From: Sphagnum compactum
Taxonomy: Eukaryota; Bryophyta; Sphagnopsida; Sphagnales
Reading direction: 5' to 3'
DNA: 64,000 nt
Assembly: GCA_965153455.1 (NCBI GenBank)
Contig: OZ234500.1
Location: forward strand, 12,214,001 to 12,278,000
The notes below the pieces were generated by a model. It searched no databases and was not told where the DNA came from. It worked only from the letters and a program-made list of their open reading frames with translations. Shown here one piece after another: positions 1-12,130 of this stretch; position 1 is the first letter of the stretch, and each line of letters opens with the position of its first letter. A program made the position numbers and the translations under genes.

Positions 1-655
1 TGGATACAGTTGATGTTGAGCAGGGTTCACAGGTTTGTTTTTCCTGTCCTACAAAGTGCACAGAAATGTTTTTGGAACTTGGGATCAGGTGTCTTGAAAG
101 CAGGCCTTAAAATTGATACTGTGTCTTTGGTGTATCTCAAACCCACAAGAGTACAAGTTTCTTAAGTTCTGCAATACCGTATCCCACAGATAACAAGCAC
201 ACAGTGTATCTGCGGATAGCCAAGGACTTCACTGTCAATTTGAGTTATAGCCCAGGGTTTAGGGTTGAGGGTTTACTGGTAAAGTGTTTTTTCCATGTGC
301 TTGCAAGCACCATGGAGGTGCTTAAGTTTTGATGTCAAACATGGTTTTGATTCATGAACATTACTCGTGAACTTGTACATGGCAGGTCCTGCTAGTTGGA
401 GGTGCAATACAGCCAATACTGAATATATTGCTAGAGCACCAGACAGAGGTGTTGAGGGAGAGGGCAATGTGGATGATGGAGCGAATTCTCCGCAACAGAG
501 ACCTTGCTCAACGGATTATGGTAGACACTGATTCTCAAACTGCTGTTGTTGATGCCTTCCAACATGGAAACAATGTCACAAGGCAGCTTGCCGAAAAGGC
601 TTTGAAGCACTTAAACAAAATCCCAACTGTTACAGGAGTGTTTGTAAAGGTTTAG
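1..655 (+). CDS. U-box/ARM-repeat E3 ubiquitin ligase, last two exons (5' partial)
   Basis: Two exons are visible: <1-32 (reading from position 3, DTVDVEQGSQ, followed by a gtttgt donor) and 386-655 (after a ...catggcag acceptor). Both junctions are phase 0. The joined tail reads VLLVGGAIQPILNILLEHQT..., continues with RERAMWMMERILRN and DAFQHGNNVTRQLAEKALKH, and stops at TAG 653-655. From memory of the family, this pattern is typical of the C-terminal armadillo repeats of plant U-box proteins of the PUB43/PUB44 (SAUL1) type, which ubiquitinate membrane-associated or immune-signalling targets. The U-box would lie upstream, outside the window, so ligase activity is inferred from the family only. 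The ARM repeats are substrate- or membrane-binding helices. Intron 33-385 is short. An ARM-only protein without a U-box is the main alternative. Confidence 0.72.
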
Positions 656-1300
656 GAGCATAGTTCTAAGGTTTCTTCAATGGAGAAAAAGACTGGATGT
701 TGAGGTTGACAGAAACCATGTGCAGAGAGTGTGTAATACACAACATTTATTGCATCCATAATCAGTCTCCAATGCAATGAGCAACTGTTTTCTTGAGGAA
801 CTGATATTGAGCTTACAATCTGTATAAATTTCAGTTTGGTTTTCTGCAATGTCTGCATCTATTTTTTTACACAGGTGATAGCCAAGTTTGGCCCCGCATT
901 TTGGGAATGTCCCCCACCCATGGGCTTCACCTATTGTAAAACACGAGGCAAAATTTATCATGAACCAAACCTATGTAGATCAATTGGGTATGAATGGGAG
1001 CGTTCTTATGCCTACTCCTCAATAGTGGGGAGGGTTCTTACACCTATAAGTAGGCATAATTTCCCTCCCATCCTTGAGGAGTAGGCATAATTTCCCTCCA
1101 ATTTCTAAGAGGGAAATTCATGGATATAAGGTGCCCTCCACATACACTACAAATTTTCTCCTAGTAAAAGAGTCTTATTAAATCCTGACAGTTTCATTTT
1201 GTGTGACCCACACCACTTCACCCAAAAAATTCCTACAGTTGGCTGCCATTTGGGCAGTGACAAAGAATAGTGCCACTGCATGACCATAAGGCTCCACATT
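656..1300. other. 3' flank of the ARM gene with a 15-bp inverted repeat
   Basis: No second gene is visible. The first few hundred bases are probably 3' UTR. Positions 1007-1021 and 1075-1089 form a perfect 15-bp inverted repeat (tatgcctactcctca and its complement), with a partly complementary loop-side extension. An 18-bp direct repeat (taggcataatttccctcc) sits at 1051-1068 and 1082-1099. It could be a small foldback element or part of the transcript end. Confidence 0.4.
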
Positions 1301-4300
1301 TAAGGGGGCCTATCATCCGTAAGGTATGGTAGCCTTTACCTTGGGTAAGGTGTTCCAAAATTTAGAGGCCCGTGTAAATCATCTAGCCTTCTTGTCACTT
1401 TGGGTTTTGCTCTTCTGGCTCTGACTTGGGTCCTCTCTCTTTGTTCCTTCTTTTCCCTCCTTTGTTGGGTGCTTTGTATAATGAAGTTTGCAAGGGTTTC
1501 ATCATCATTTTTGCCCCTCTTTTCAGGAACAACCCTGTCCTGCATGGTAACCTAATTAACATGTAATTAGGGAGGATTCACATGGGTGGAGGTGTAGCAC
1601 GAGTGTATAAAACAGCATGAGATTGGGTTAAGAGTTTTTCTCCTACCTATCACATGACCAGAAGTTGTAGTAAGCTTGCAACCTTTCTTGCAAGTACCTC
1701 CAAGGGCATCACCTTAGGACAAAAGAACTCCACAAAATTGAAAACCTGCTACTATCACCACCATTAACTTGCTTTCTCAAACCTTGAAACAACATAAACC
1801 TAAGAAAAAAGGGAAGGTGAAATTGAATTTGAAATCTTTTACTAAAGAAGAGATTGAAAACAAGGAGGGGCCTAGAAGTAACATTGGACAATGCATCTCA
1901 TCTCATTATGTGATGAGATGCATGACATTTTTTCCACATCATCAAAATAAGGTATGGCACAATTTTCATGAATGTAATGTTTGTTTTTTTCAATTTTGTG
2001 TTTCAATCCTCATTTTCATTTTGTGGTTCACTTTTTCATTACAAAATTCATTTACAAGTGTTACTAGTTGGAATAAGTTGTATGTAAAACTATCACCAAA
2101 TTGTTCAAATTTTAACAAAGATGTTGAGGCTTATCAAAAACAATGGTAGAAAATTTACAAAGACTGCCAATATGACAAAGCTATCAATGTTCTCTCATGA
2201 AATGAGAGATCTAAAAAATGTAAGTGGTATTTGTTGATTGATGAATACATGTTTGATCACGCCAATGTGGTTTCACATGTTCATGAAATGTTCATGAACC
2301 TAAAGGCATGTAGACTATTGTCTCTTTTGAACAAAAACTCTCAAGAGAAATGAAACTTGAAAAATTTAAGAAGAGTTATTCTTCACATGTTCTAAAGAAA
2401 AGAAAAAATAATGATAGTTTGTTAAATGAGTGCTTATAAGAAGTTTAAGAAAAAAGACACAATTTCACACAATCATGAAAGTTATTGAAGATGTTAACTT
2501 GTTATTGTTTAAGAACATGCAAGAGATCGTGTATGTATTTGCTGACAAATTTTAATATACACATGATTACAATCAACTACTTAGGAATGTATTTAGTTAA
2601 TTTGAAACTCTAAGCAAATGTACATATTTTTTCCTTTATGTTGTTCGTCAAGATTTTTCAGGACACATTTTGTTCAATGAAATAGATGCAATATGATTTT
2701 GGGCATTGTGTGATATTACATTCATGCTTCCAATTCTTTCTTATTTGTTGTTTAAATACATCAATCACAAGCTAGCACATTGATGTATTTTTATATAATT
2801 AAGACCCACTCAACAATTTTTTTAAAGCTAATAATTTGGAGCTTGTGGATATAATTTACAAGTCAAATGATCCATAAATGAACCTCAAAATGTCAATTCT
2901 TCGACATCCTTACAAATTGGAATGTGTGACAACTCAAATAATTTCTTTAATTTATGAAAAAAGATTCATATTAATAGGATTTTACTTTTATACAACCTTA
3001 TAATTATTTGAAACCTAATGTTTTACACCAATGGATCTAAGACTTTTTGATACAAATAACTTCTAATGTCATTATTGTGCACTACCCTATCAATGCCTTC
3101 AAATAAAGTTGTTCACACACATAAACCAAATAACATAAAATCACCCTAAATGGCACATCACCTCTAAATCAAAACACAACTAACTTGCAAACAATAGGAA
3201 CCCAAAACACAAAACATAAAATGGAATACACATAGAATCATTTATCATAATGGAACTTACGTAAAAACACATAAAACTTGTCACAACAAATTTTATTTAA
3301 AAACACACAAATTCGAATTATATCATAAACTCAATTCACACTTGAATTAATTTCAAGATAAAACATACTTAATTACCCTAAACTAGCTTAGGATTGATTT
3401 AATTATGATATAACTAGGCAAGTAAACTAACATTCCTAACATCAGAGTCCATATAAAATTTGAAAATGAATTCATCTTAATCAAATTTGAAATGAAATGA
3501 TGACATCTTCTTTCCGAAATTCATGAATGTGGTTAGCAATTAAAATTATGGGCTTTTAAACAATTTCAACATGGCATGTAAATTGAACTTTTAAAAACAC
3601 CAAAATTAAAAAAATGCCAAGGTCAGAAAACTAGAGGAGAGACCTATTTTAAAAAGACATGCAATCACTTTGCATCTTTGCTCCAATTGCCACTTCAAAT
3701 CCCTATGGAAATTCTAATAGTTTTTATTAAAATTACAAAATATTTGTTTGAATTTTTTTTGAACATCAAAGTAGTTTTTTTTAATATATGAATTTAATAT
3801 ATCTCTTGACACTCTCATTAAATGGCCTTGAATTGTTTGAAAGATGCAAGTAAATATAACTCAAAATATCCTTGCACTCTTTCACAAGCTTAGGAAATAC
3901 AACCTAAAATAAGTAAGCAAAGCCTTTGTAGGCTTTGTTTCTTACATATAATTTTCACGGTTGACGGAAAAGTTATACTAATCATGTAGAACAAATGTAG
4001 TCGTGCCAAGCACTCATCATGGATTTCTACACAAGATGCATGATGCATTGTGTTTAGTTTGCTTATAGCTATCAAGCTACGTGCATAGGTAGATAAACTT
4101 GCTACACACGATTGCTTGACTTGCAGCTTTGTCCATAGCACAAAAAATAACTCAAAGTGATCTTAAGTGAGGACCTCTTCTATTAGAGCAATTCGGAAAA
4201 CGCCCCCCGGCAGGCTTAATTAAGTACTAAAGGCCCTGCCCGGGATTGCTTTTTTTTCAAAAGCTCTCAATCCTTAAGGATTGAAAAAGAAAACTTTTCT

Positions 4301-7300
4301 TTTTTTTTCTATTTTTTTTTCTCCTTACAAAGCGGGAACTTTAGGCTTGAATTTACCTACTTTCTTCCCATAGCTCATTTCTGAGGCCAAGGGAAGAGAG
4401 AAATATATATGCTATACTCTACGGCCCGGTGCTCTCGATGTTAAAGCCATCAGCAATGGCATCAGAGTTTCCAGGTTGAGATGTGTTAAGTTCCAAACAA
4501 TGTGCATTTAAAAAGTAATTGACTTGCACCTTTTGCAAATGAATCCAAATAGCAACCACATTTGTTGTTGTGGACATTTCCCACAAAAAAACAAAAACCT
4601 TCTATATACCCAAAATTGTTAATAACAATCACCTATTAATGTTGTCTTTCATGATTGAACACCACACCTAAACAAAAAAATGAACAACACCCACATTTGT
4701 AGCCTAATCTTGAAGTTAAAATTATGACTTATGAGGATTGAAGATGCATGTGCTATGAAAAGTGCTAGAAAAAATACAATCGTCACAATTATTTTGTTGC
4801 ACTTTGCAACAAGCCACTATGGAGTGAAAAGAATTTATGCCATATTGTATACATTCTAAATCACATGATGTTCATAAATTGTCACATCTTGGATGAAAAG
4901 GAAAGGAGCTCCCAATTTTCAATCATTTATAAAATATAGTCAACAACAATATGTATGATGTGGAAACCTATTTCATACCACAAACCCTAGTTTGAATTGG
5001 GAAACTTAATAATTTGAACAAGCAAGATAAACATTTTATGACCATGTCAAAGCTACATGCAAATAGATGTAAAGTAACAACAAAACCGATCATAAAATTG
5101 TCAAACACTTAATGTTTTTAATTAAATGATCCAAGATAAGATTTTTTTATTAATGCGCATTGATTTTCAAACTTCAAATTGTAAAAATAGGTTTCAAGTA
5201 GGTGTCAAGTAAGTTTTATGATAAGTCTTTGGAATATATGGTGATTTTCATATTTTAATTTAATACATATCTATTTCATTAATTTCTCTAGTGTAAAAGT
5301 ACATTTGAACACACATTAAATCAATATGTTTAAAATGTACTTTTTATCTACTTTTTAATATCATACGGTTTCCATTTTTTGGAACTAGATTCTTAAAAAC
5401 TTAATAGATAGCATGGATGTACTTGACACATAATGTCACCCAATTTTATCCTACTTTTTAATAGTTATATGTATGACACAAAATTTATGTGGAAATGTCT
5501 TCTTTTTTGCATTTACTTCACCATGCTTTCACAAATTAGGAAGTTTGAAACATGGGAAAGGCTTGGAATATGAAATAATTTGGGGAGATCACTTTTCAAA
5601 TGTGAAAAAATTTGGATGTGGTCAAATCAAAAAGAGCTACAAGGGCTATTTAATATGCTTTAAAACTATAGTCTTATATCTTTATAAGATTGCAAAGTGC
5701 TTAAAAACTAGGGGGAGCAAAAAGTTTGGATTGTAATTTTTTGTGTGGAATAGGTTCCATTATTTGAAAATTTTCAATCCTCAAATTTTGATGCAAATTG
5801 ATAATGTTTCAAGAGTCCTTTTGCATATTGAAAACAACTAAAACATTGTTGTGAATGAGTGTTGTTTTTCTCTCACTTTTTTTCCTTATCAAATGTGCAA
5901 CAAGTTCATGCTAAAAGTTGGAAAAGATTTTGATTTTAACAATTCAAGGGCCAAAAAGAGGTTATTTTTGTGAAATTATTGTTTATATGTGCAATGTAAG
6001 TTTATTGTTGATATTTGGTTTTTTAAAATTTTCCTTCAAAATCATGAATTTTGAGAAAAAGATTGAATGATTTAGTTCTTCATTTTTATGTGATATAAAA
6101 CATAAATTCATAACATACATGCTAAGGTGAAAACATGGTTAAGGGCACAAATATTGGTCTATCACAATTGCAATTTTTCTGGACTACAGATGAATCTAAT
6201 ATATGTAAACTTGTAGTCCACATTGACATTTTTGTTTTTTAATTATCCATGTTGCAATAAACTTTATTAAAAACTATATTGAAAATGAACTCATATTGGA
6301 CTTTTGAAATAATGGAACTTTCCCAATCACAAAGTAAAATTTGACATGTGAACTTTAAAAATATGGCATAGTAGGGTCAATTTTTTTATTCAAAAACAAG
6401 ACAACATCAAATGAGGTGTTGAAGAATAAATGCATTGAAACTTACCCTATAGATTTTTACAACAATTACTTTAATATGGCATTATTAGGTGTTATTAATT
6501 CATTTATCGTTCCAGATTACTTTTTTTACCAGGACTTAATGTATCTCTGGCATGAACACATTTGGGGTGACTTTTATTTTGGAATGAAAGCATAGGGAAT
6601 GTACATTGAATGCATAAGTTGCTAATTATCAAAATGCAAAAATATTTGTTAATATTAAAGTTGACTTTCAAAAGGCCAAAAGTGAGCCACTTAACCATGC
6701 TTTCACCTAATATAAAATCAAAAGGTGATTAAAAAATATTTATATCTATCACATAGTTACAAATTGGGTATGAAAAATGAAAATTTTGGGTTTATAGACC
6801 AACAAACGAATGCCACATGTCAAATGAGTCTTTGGAAAGGACTTTCAAAAAGGGCACCTTTGAATCCTTTTATTGTTTTTTGACCCATTTGAATATTTTG
6901 GACCCAAATATTCAATGGATCCAATTTTGAATTTATGTTATTTCAAACAGTAGGTAACCAATGAAAGGGTGTTGATTACAAGGCCCTAAGGATAATTGTT
7001 GGTTACCAAGGATAGTTGAAACGTGATAACATCAAGACTCTCCAATAATTGGTGCCTTTGCAGTTATCAAATATAGTCAATGATATGGGAGCAATAAACA
7101 AACTTTTTATATATGACCAATTAATCCATCTACTCAAATGTAGGTTATGGAAGGTAGTTAATGACAAAAAGTGTAGGTAATTGTGTGTATGTAACAAAAT
7201 ATGTGACATAACTCATGACCTAATGGGTTCAAACATAATTTTTAAAACCACAAAAGGTGTGGACACTACTTAAACTTATATCTTTGTATCTTTGAAAAAT

Positions 7301-10300
7301 CATTATGGGAACATAATAATTTAGATTATTATTTTTTGGGAAATGTGTTTCATTACTTGCAAAGTTAGAACCACAAAACTTGATATAAATTCATGATATA
7401 ACAACGGTCCTTATGTACGTTTTAGAAAATTTAAACAAGGATGCAAACATGTGTTTTTAAATTTCAAATGTTCTTTGTCCTTATCAAATATCATAGTACT
7501 TAAGTAGCTTCGGCAAAAATTATATTATTTCTCATTTTGCCAAATTTTTCACAAAAAAAAATTGTCAATTTTTTTGAAAATTCAATAAAGGCAACTAGAC
7601 TTGAACCCATGCCATGTTTAGCAAAGTAACATTAACTTTGATTAATCTAACCAAGAGTACAATAAGAAGCTTGTGAGAAGTTTAATAATTTTATTGTATT
7701 TATTTTTTATATGCCAAAAATTGCAAAATCAAAAACTTGTGTTGAATTAAAATTGTCAAATTGTATTAATTATTCAACACATAGTGCTTAAACCGCCAAG
7801 ATACTATGGTATATTGCATAAAATGTTTTCAAATTTATTGTGAGCTTTAATATACTTTTAAAAAAGACCACATGTGTTGAATGATTCAAATTTCTTTTTG
7901 CACACACCTTATGAAACTTTGATATACAAATGTTTTGAATGGTTAAAATACTTCACAATTTATAATCATGGTTGAAAACAAAGTTGTACATTTGACTATA
8001 CTGTAGAGCTTGATACAAAATTTTCAAATGTTTATAATTATAGTATGGGTCATATCATTACAAGGAATCATGTCTATTACAACCCATGTGTTCACAACTT
8101 GTGTCCAAATCAACCATTTTTGCAACTATAGATACAATTGTCCTTTGTGACATTTGGTGAAAACAACTTATAGTCACATAAACAACTACAAAGTGGTTTA
8201 TAATTGCATATGTAATTTTTATTTATGATTAATCTTAATTTGGATGAAAATGAAGATGAAAAATAAACTTATATAACCCATTTTTAGTGGCATCCCAAAA
8301 TAAATGAATGTAGTTGTTTCTATGACTTGGAAGGTGGTTCACAGGCCATTGGACACCATGTGGCATTTTTTCATCATGATTTGCGTCTGATAAATCCTAG
8401 TTGCAAATGCACATGTAATTAAATGTGAAAAAAAAGTTAACTAATGAAATTGTTAGATTAGTGGTCTAATTTTATTTTTCATTAACTTTTTCTTAATAAA
8501 TTAACCATTAAATGTGTAGTAGGGTTTTGGTGGGTTTGTGTGAAAACTGCAAAGGACCCATGCCAATTAATGGTAAAAATAGGGCTAGGTAATAGGTAAT
8601 ATGTATGTGACTAAATAGTAAGTATTTTATCATGTTGATATGTCACGATTTTTTTAATTAGTTAATGAATTAGGGAGGCTAGGTAATCAATCAATTATTG
8701 TGTTGTAAGTTGTAAAGTAGTTATTTAATCATGTTGATATGCAATATTTTTTGAATTACTTACTTAAGAAAGTAGACAATGTAATCTATGACCCATTAAA
8801 AAATTTTATCTAGTGAATAATTTATATATCATATATCTAAATTACATTTTGTTGGTATAATCATGATCTATTATAAGGAAAATTGTATAATATAATGTCT
8901 TAAATCAAATAGAGTTTTGAGATGTTAAAAAACATAATTCATTTAAAAATAAATTATAATGATAGTTTTAAGTAAAACTTAAAATATTATATGTGTAAAC
9001 ATAATAAATAGTTCCATAAAATCAATTAATTATATGGAATTAATTAATATTTAAAATTTAAAAATGACTATTTAGATTAATCTTTTACATTATAAATAAT
9101 ATGGTTAATAAAAAATCTTTTATTATATTTCTATTTATTTATGATCAATTTATAAATATTATATGTGAATAAATTATATATCACACATTTAAATTAAATT
9201 CTATTGGTAAGTTATGATGTATCAAAAGAAAGTTTTTACAATATAATTTTAAAAATCCAATGAAAGATATCTTTTTATTTATTATTACATTATCCATTTA
9301 TAAATCATGTGATTGAATGTATTTCCCACAAAATGGCCATTGAAATTGTATTCATTAACAAAATTTACTTTAATTTTTTCAAATAAATTTATATTTTTAA
9401 AAGGAGAAAAATATACTTGTATACATTATTGAAAGGACTTTACATTGTACTTTAATATTGTCATTTGGAAAAAGTCTTAATAAGATATCAAAGATTAAAA
9501 ATGATGTTTTTGTGTAATGTTTTAACTGAAGTAGGCTAAATAGAATACACATTACTTTTTGGCCACAACAAGTGAGGTGGCTTGGTAGTAAAGGATCAAT
9601 TCCAAGGAATAACATGGTTTGTGGTCAATGTTGGGATGTTGACTAAATATTCCCTACCTATGAAGCCAACTTGGGTTAGATGCCTACTAGGTGAATTTAG
9701 GTTGGCATAATAGGTGGCCTACCTAACAATCAAAACTAGCTTTTTAACCTACCTTATGTAATGCCACGTGTTAATATGGTACAGGTTGAACTTAATGAAA
9801 TTAGCGATAGTATAAATGTAAATTATAAATAATAATAATAATATTTTAATCTCTAGTTCATATATATTTAAATAAACATAAATAATGCGACTACATTGTT
9901 GAGTCATAAAATTAGTTACAAAATGACGATGTCATGTAAGTTGGTTTGGGTGGATGAAAAGTTCATGTAAGTTGCATTTTTATGTAACTACCATTGCAAT
10001 TTGATGCCACATTTGTTTTTTGCAATTAAAATTTTATGTGATTTGTCCATAGCGACTAGGCCCTGTAATAAGTTGCATGCGATAATTATAATTAAAATTT
10101 AGTCATTAATTCGGTTGTTTATTTGCAAATTCCTTGTAGTGTATTTTGTTTCAAAATCTATATGCAATCTAAAAAATTATACAATAAATGCAATATAGAT
10201 CAACACATGAACACCATGTGTCAAATTTTCACTTTTTGGAAAGACTTTGGCCCAACTCTTGGGTCCTTCCATTGTGTTTGAACTATTGTTTTGAGAATAT

Positions 10301-10309
10301 TTGATTCAC
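1301..10309. other. Gene-free AT-rich DNA with decayed repeats
   Basis: No open reading frame here resembles a known protein, and the longest are short and interrupted. Around 1.75-2.6 kb there are lysine-rich frame fragments broken by stops; they may be a dead transposon coding region, but I cannot assign a family. A short GC-richer pocket occurs at about 4195-4250. From about 8.8 to 9.4 kb the DNA is almost purely A/T. I see no RNA gene except a weak tRNA-like segment listed separately. Confidence 0.5.
7590..7662 (-). repeat. tRNA-like segment (possible SINE head), minus strand
   Basis: Read on the minus strand, a box A-like string (TGGTTAGATTAATCAAAG) is followed about 25 bases later by a box B-like string (GGGTTCAAGTC). 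This arrangement fits an internal pol III promoter, as in tRNA-derived SINEs. I see no convincing cloverleaf, so a functional tRNA gene is unlikely. Chance occurrence in AT-rich DNA remains possible. Confidence 0.25.
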
Positions 10310-10710
10310 AAAGTTAAATATGAGGGTTTAGGTCTAGGTTCTTGTGACTCAAATTCAAGTTAACACCCTTTTCTGGCGAACCATTAGATAGATTGAATTG
10401 TGAAATTAATCTTTTGTTAGATCTAGAATTAAAACTGTGAAAAAACTTTTTGAACATAAGGTCAAGATCCTTAGGTAGAAAAGTTGATTTAAAAAATAAT
10501 AATAATAAGTAAGTTAAACTTTATAATAAATATTAATTTTAATTAATTGCTGAATTTTGTATTTATATAGAACCTTATTTCAGTTTGTTGTAAAAATTTG
10601 TATCCATACAATCTCTAGCATTGAGGAGTATATAGTGTGTACAAGAAATTAGCCTCAATTTTTGAATTGCAGCCAAAGGTTCTTGAATTAAAAAAATGTG
10701 TTAAAACTGG
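10310..10710 (+). repeat. Dispersed repeat A, copy 1
   Basis: About 400 bases align collinearly, with many substitutions and indels, to 45590-45985 in the same orientation. Shared landmarks include a ggtttaggt/ggtttaggc start, a ...tgaacataaggtcaa/tgaacataggttcaa block, a ccatacaatc/cctatacaatc block and an aggttcttgaatt/aggttcctgaattt block. No coding frame survives. It is an old transposable-element relic of unknown class; an LTR or a non-autonomous element is possible. Confidence 0.6.
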
Positions 10711-11940
10711 AACTAAAGAGTTAAAAACTTGGAAGAACTAATTTACCTCACTTCTTCTAACTAGGGTTTAATCTAGGATCAAGTGATCGACCATACTCTA
10801 AACAAGGTCTTTAGGCTACACACAGAGTAACAAAGATTTAAGGATTTAATATTTCACTTGAATTAAAACTTAAACTTACATTATTCATTTTGGGTGGTTC
10901 TCACTTCTTCATGAGAATTGCCAGTTCCAGTCCTACGGTCTGTTTTTAAAAACCTGTTAGGTTTTCAAAATAATAATTTCAAGCTTAGAAAACCATTCAG
11001 GGTTTCAAAACTTTTGTAAAAAAAAGTTCCGGTTGGTTTTTAATCAAGCTGGTTCTCATAAATTTTTGAACTGGCAATTTTCAAAGACGGTTCTCACAAC
11101 CTGGTCATAAGAAAAATCTACTAATTTTTTCAATTAAAAAATGGAAGTCCACTTAAAGCCTAAACCTAACACCTACTTAAACCCTAACCCTAAAGCCTAA
11201 TTGAAAATGACACTAATTTTTTTATCACCTTTTTAAGTTCTCATACCTTTTCAAGCTCTCATTGAATCAATTCTCACCTCAACTGACAATAAAGTTTTCA
11301 TAATGAGTATCACTATTGATGATACCCATAAGTTTTCATTTTGAGAACTGACCTGAAACCCATTAAGGTTCTAAAAAAATTTTAAAAATTTGAGAACGGC
11401 CCAACAATACCTATATATTAGCCACAAATTGGGTTTCCAATAACAAAACCTTGCATATGAGATTTTGCCCTTTAGAGACAAAATGAAGGAAAAATGGACA
11501 AGAGAACTTGACAAAATGAAGAAAGCAATCTTTTAGCTCACCTTTTGCAATCTCCAAATCCACTAGTTTAGGGGCTTCGCAGAAGGTGGGCTCTAGCAGT
11601 TTTCCTGGCTTATAAATTGTATACATTTCAGACCACATGTTTAAAATCATGTTCATTTGTCCTACCCCCCCCCCCGCCCCCTTCCCTACAAATGCCACTT
11701 TAAAATCCCCACATGACGTATGCAGACATATTCAATCTTTGTCTAATGTGGCTCCAATTGGATGGGTAACAAACCTTCTGGGCCCACCCACCATGCTAAA
11801 CACTCCTCTTACTCTACTTTGGAGCTATTAAAACTTGCAGTGTTTTTTTTTCAAATTCCTCAAGTAGGTGCACTGGCTAGGATCCTCAGCACTAATTAGG
11901 AGTAAATGGCGATTGTCCTGGTGGACTAGTAGATTTTTTT
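10711..11940. other. Gene-free; GGTTCTCA-containing repeat relic and C-tract
   Basis: At 10890-11110 there is a ggttctcac...gagaattgccagttcc segment that resembles 41765-41830 (ggttctcc...gagaattgtcagttct). This suggests another dispersed repeat adjoining repeat A. A run of C residues interrupted by one G lies at about 11665-11682. No gene is supported. Confidence 0.4.
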
Positions 11941-12130
11941 TTTAATCCTGCCTAGTTCTGGCTACCTACAGGAACACACTGTCTAAATCTGGCGACTTCT
12001 AAGTTTTTTGGTCAAGATATGGTGCATTAAAAAAAAATCTCTCAAAAATCCCTTTGTTGGATTCGCCAGCCCTTTTTCTGTCGCCAGGTTGCGAGAATTC
12101 GCCCAAAAAAAAAAAACACTGATTACAAGC
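11941..12130 (+). repeat. Dispersed repeat B, copy 1
   Basis: The segment with ctgtctaaatctggcgact, followed by ...tcgccag... and aattcgccc, matches 21735-21930 in the same orientation, where the landmarks are ctgtctaaatatggcgat, tcgtcaagtggc and aattcgccc. Divergence is high. It is an old dispersed repeat of unknown class. Confidence 0.5.

Noticed and set aside
10128-10141. Extra CACTA-like word (ccttgtagtg)
   Set aside because: Single short match without adjacent subterminal repeats; expected by chance.
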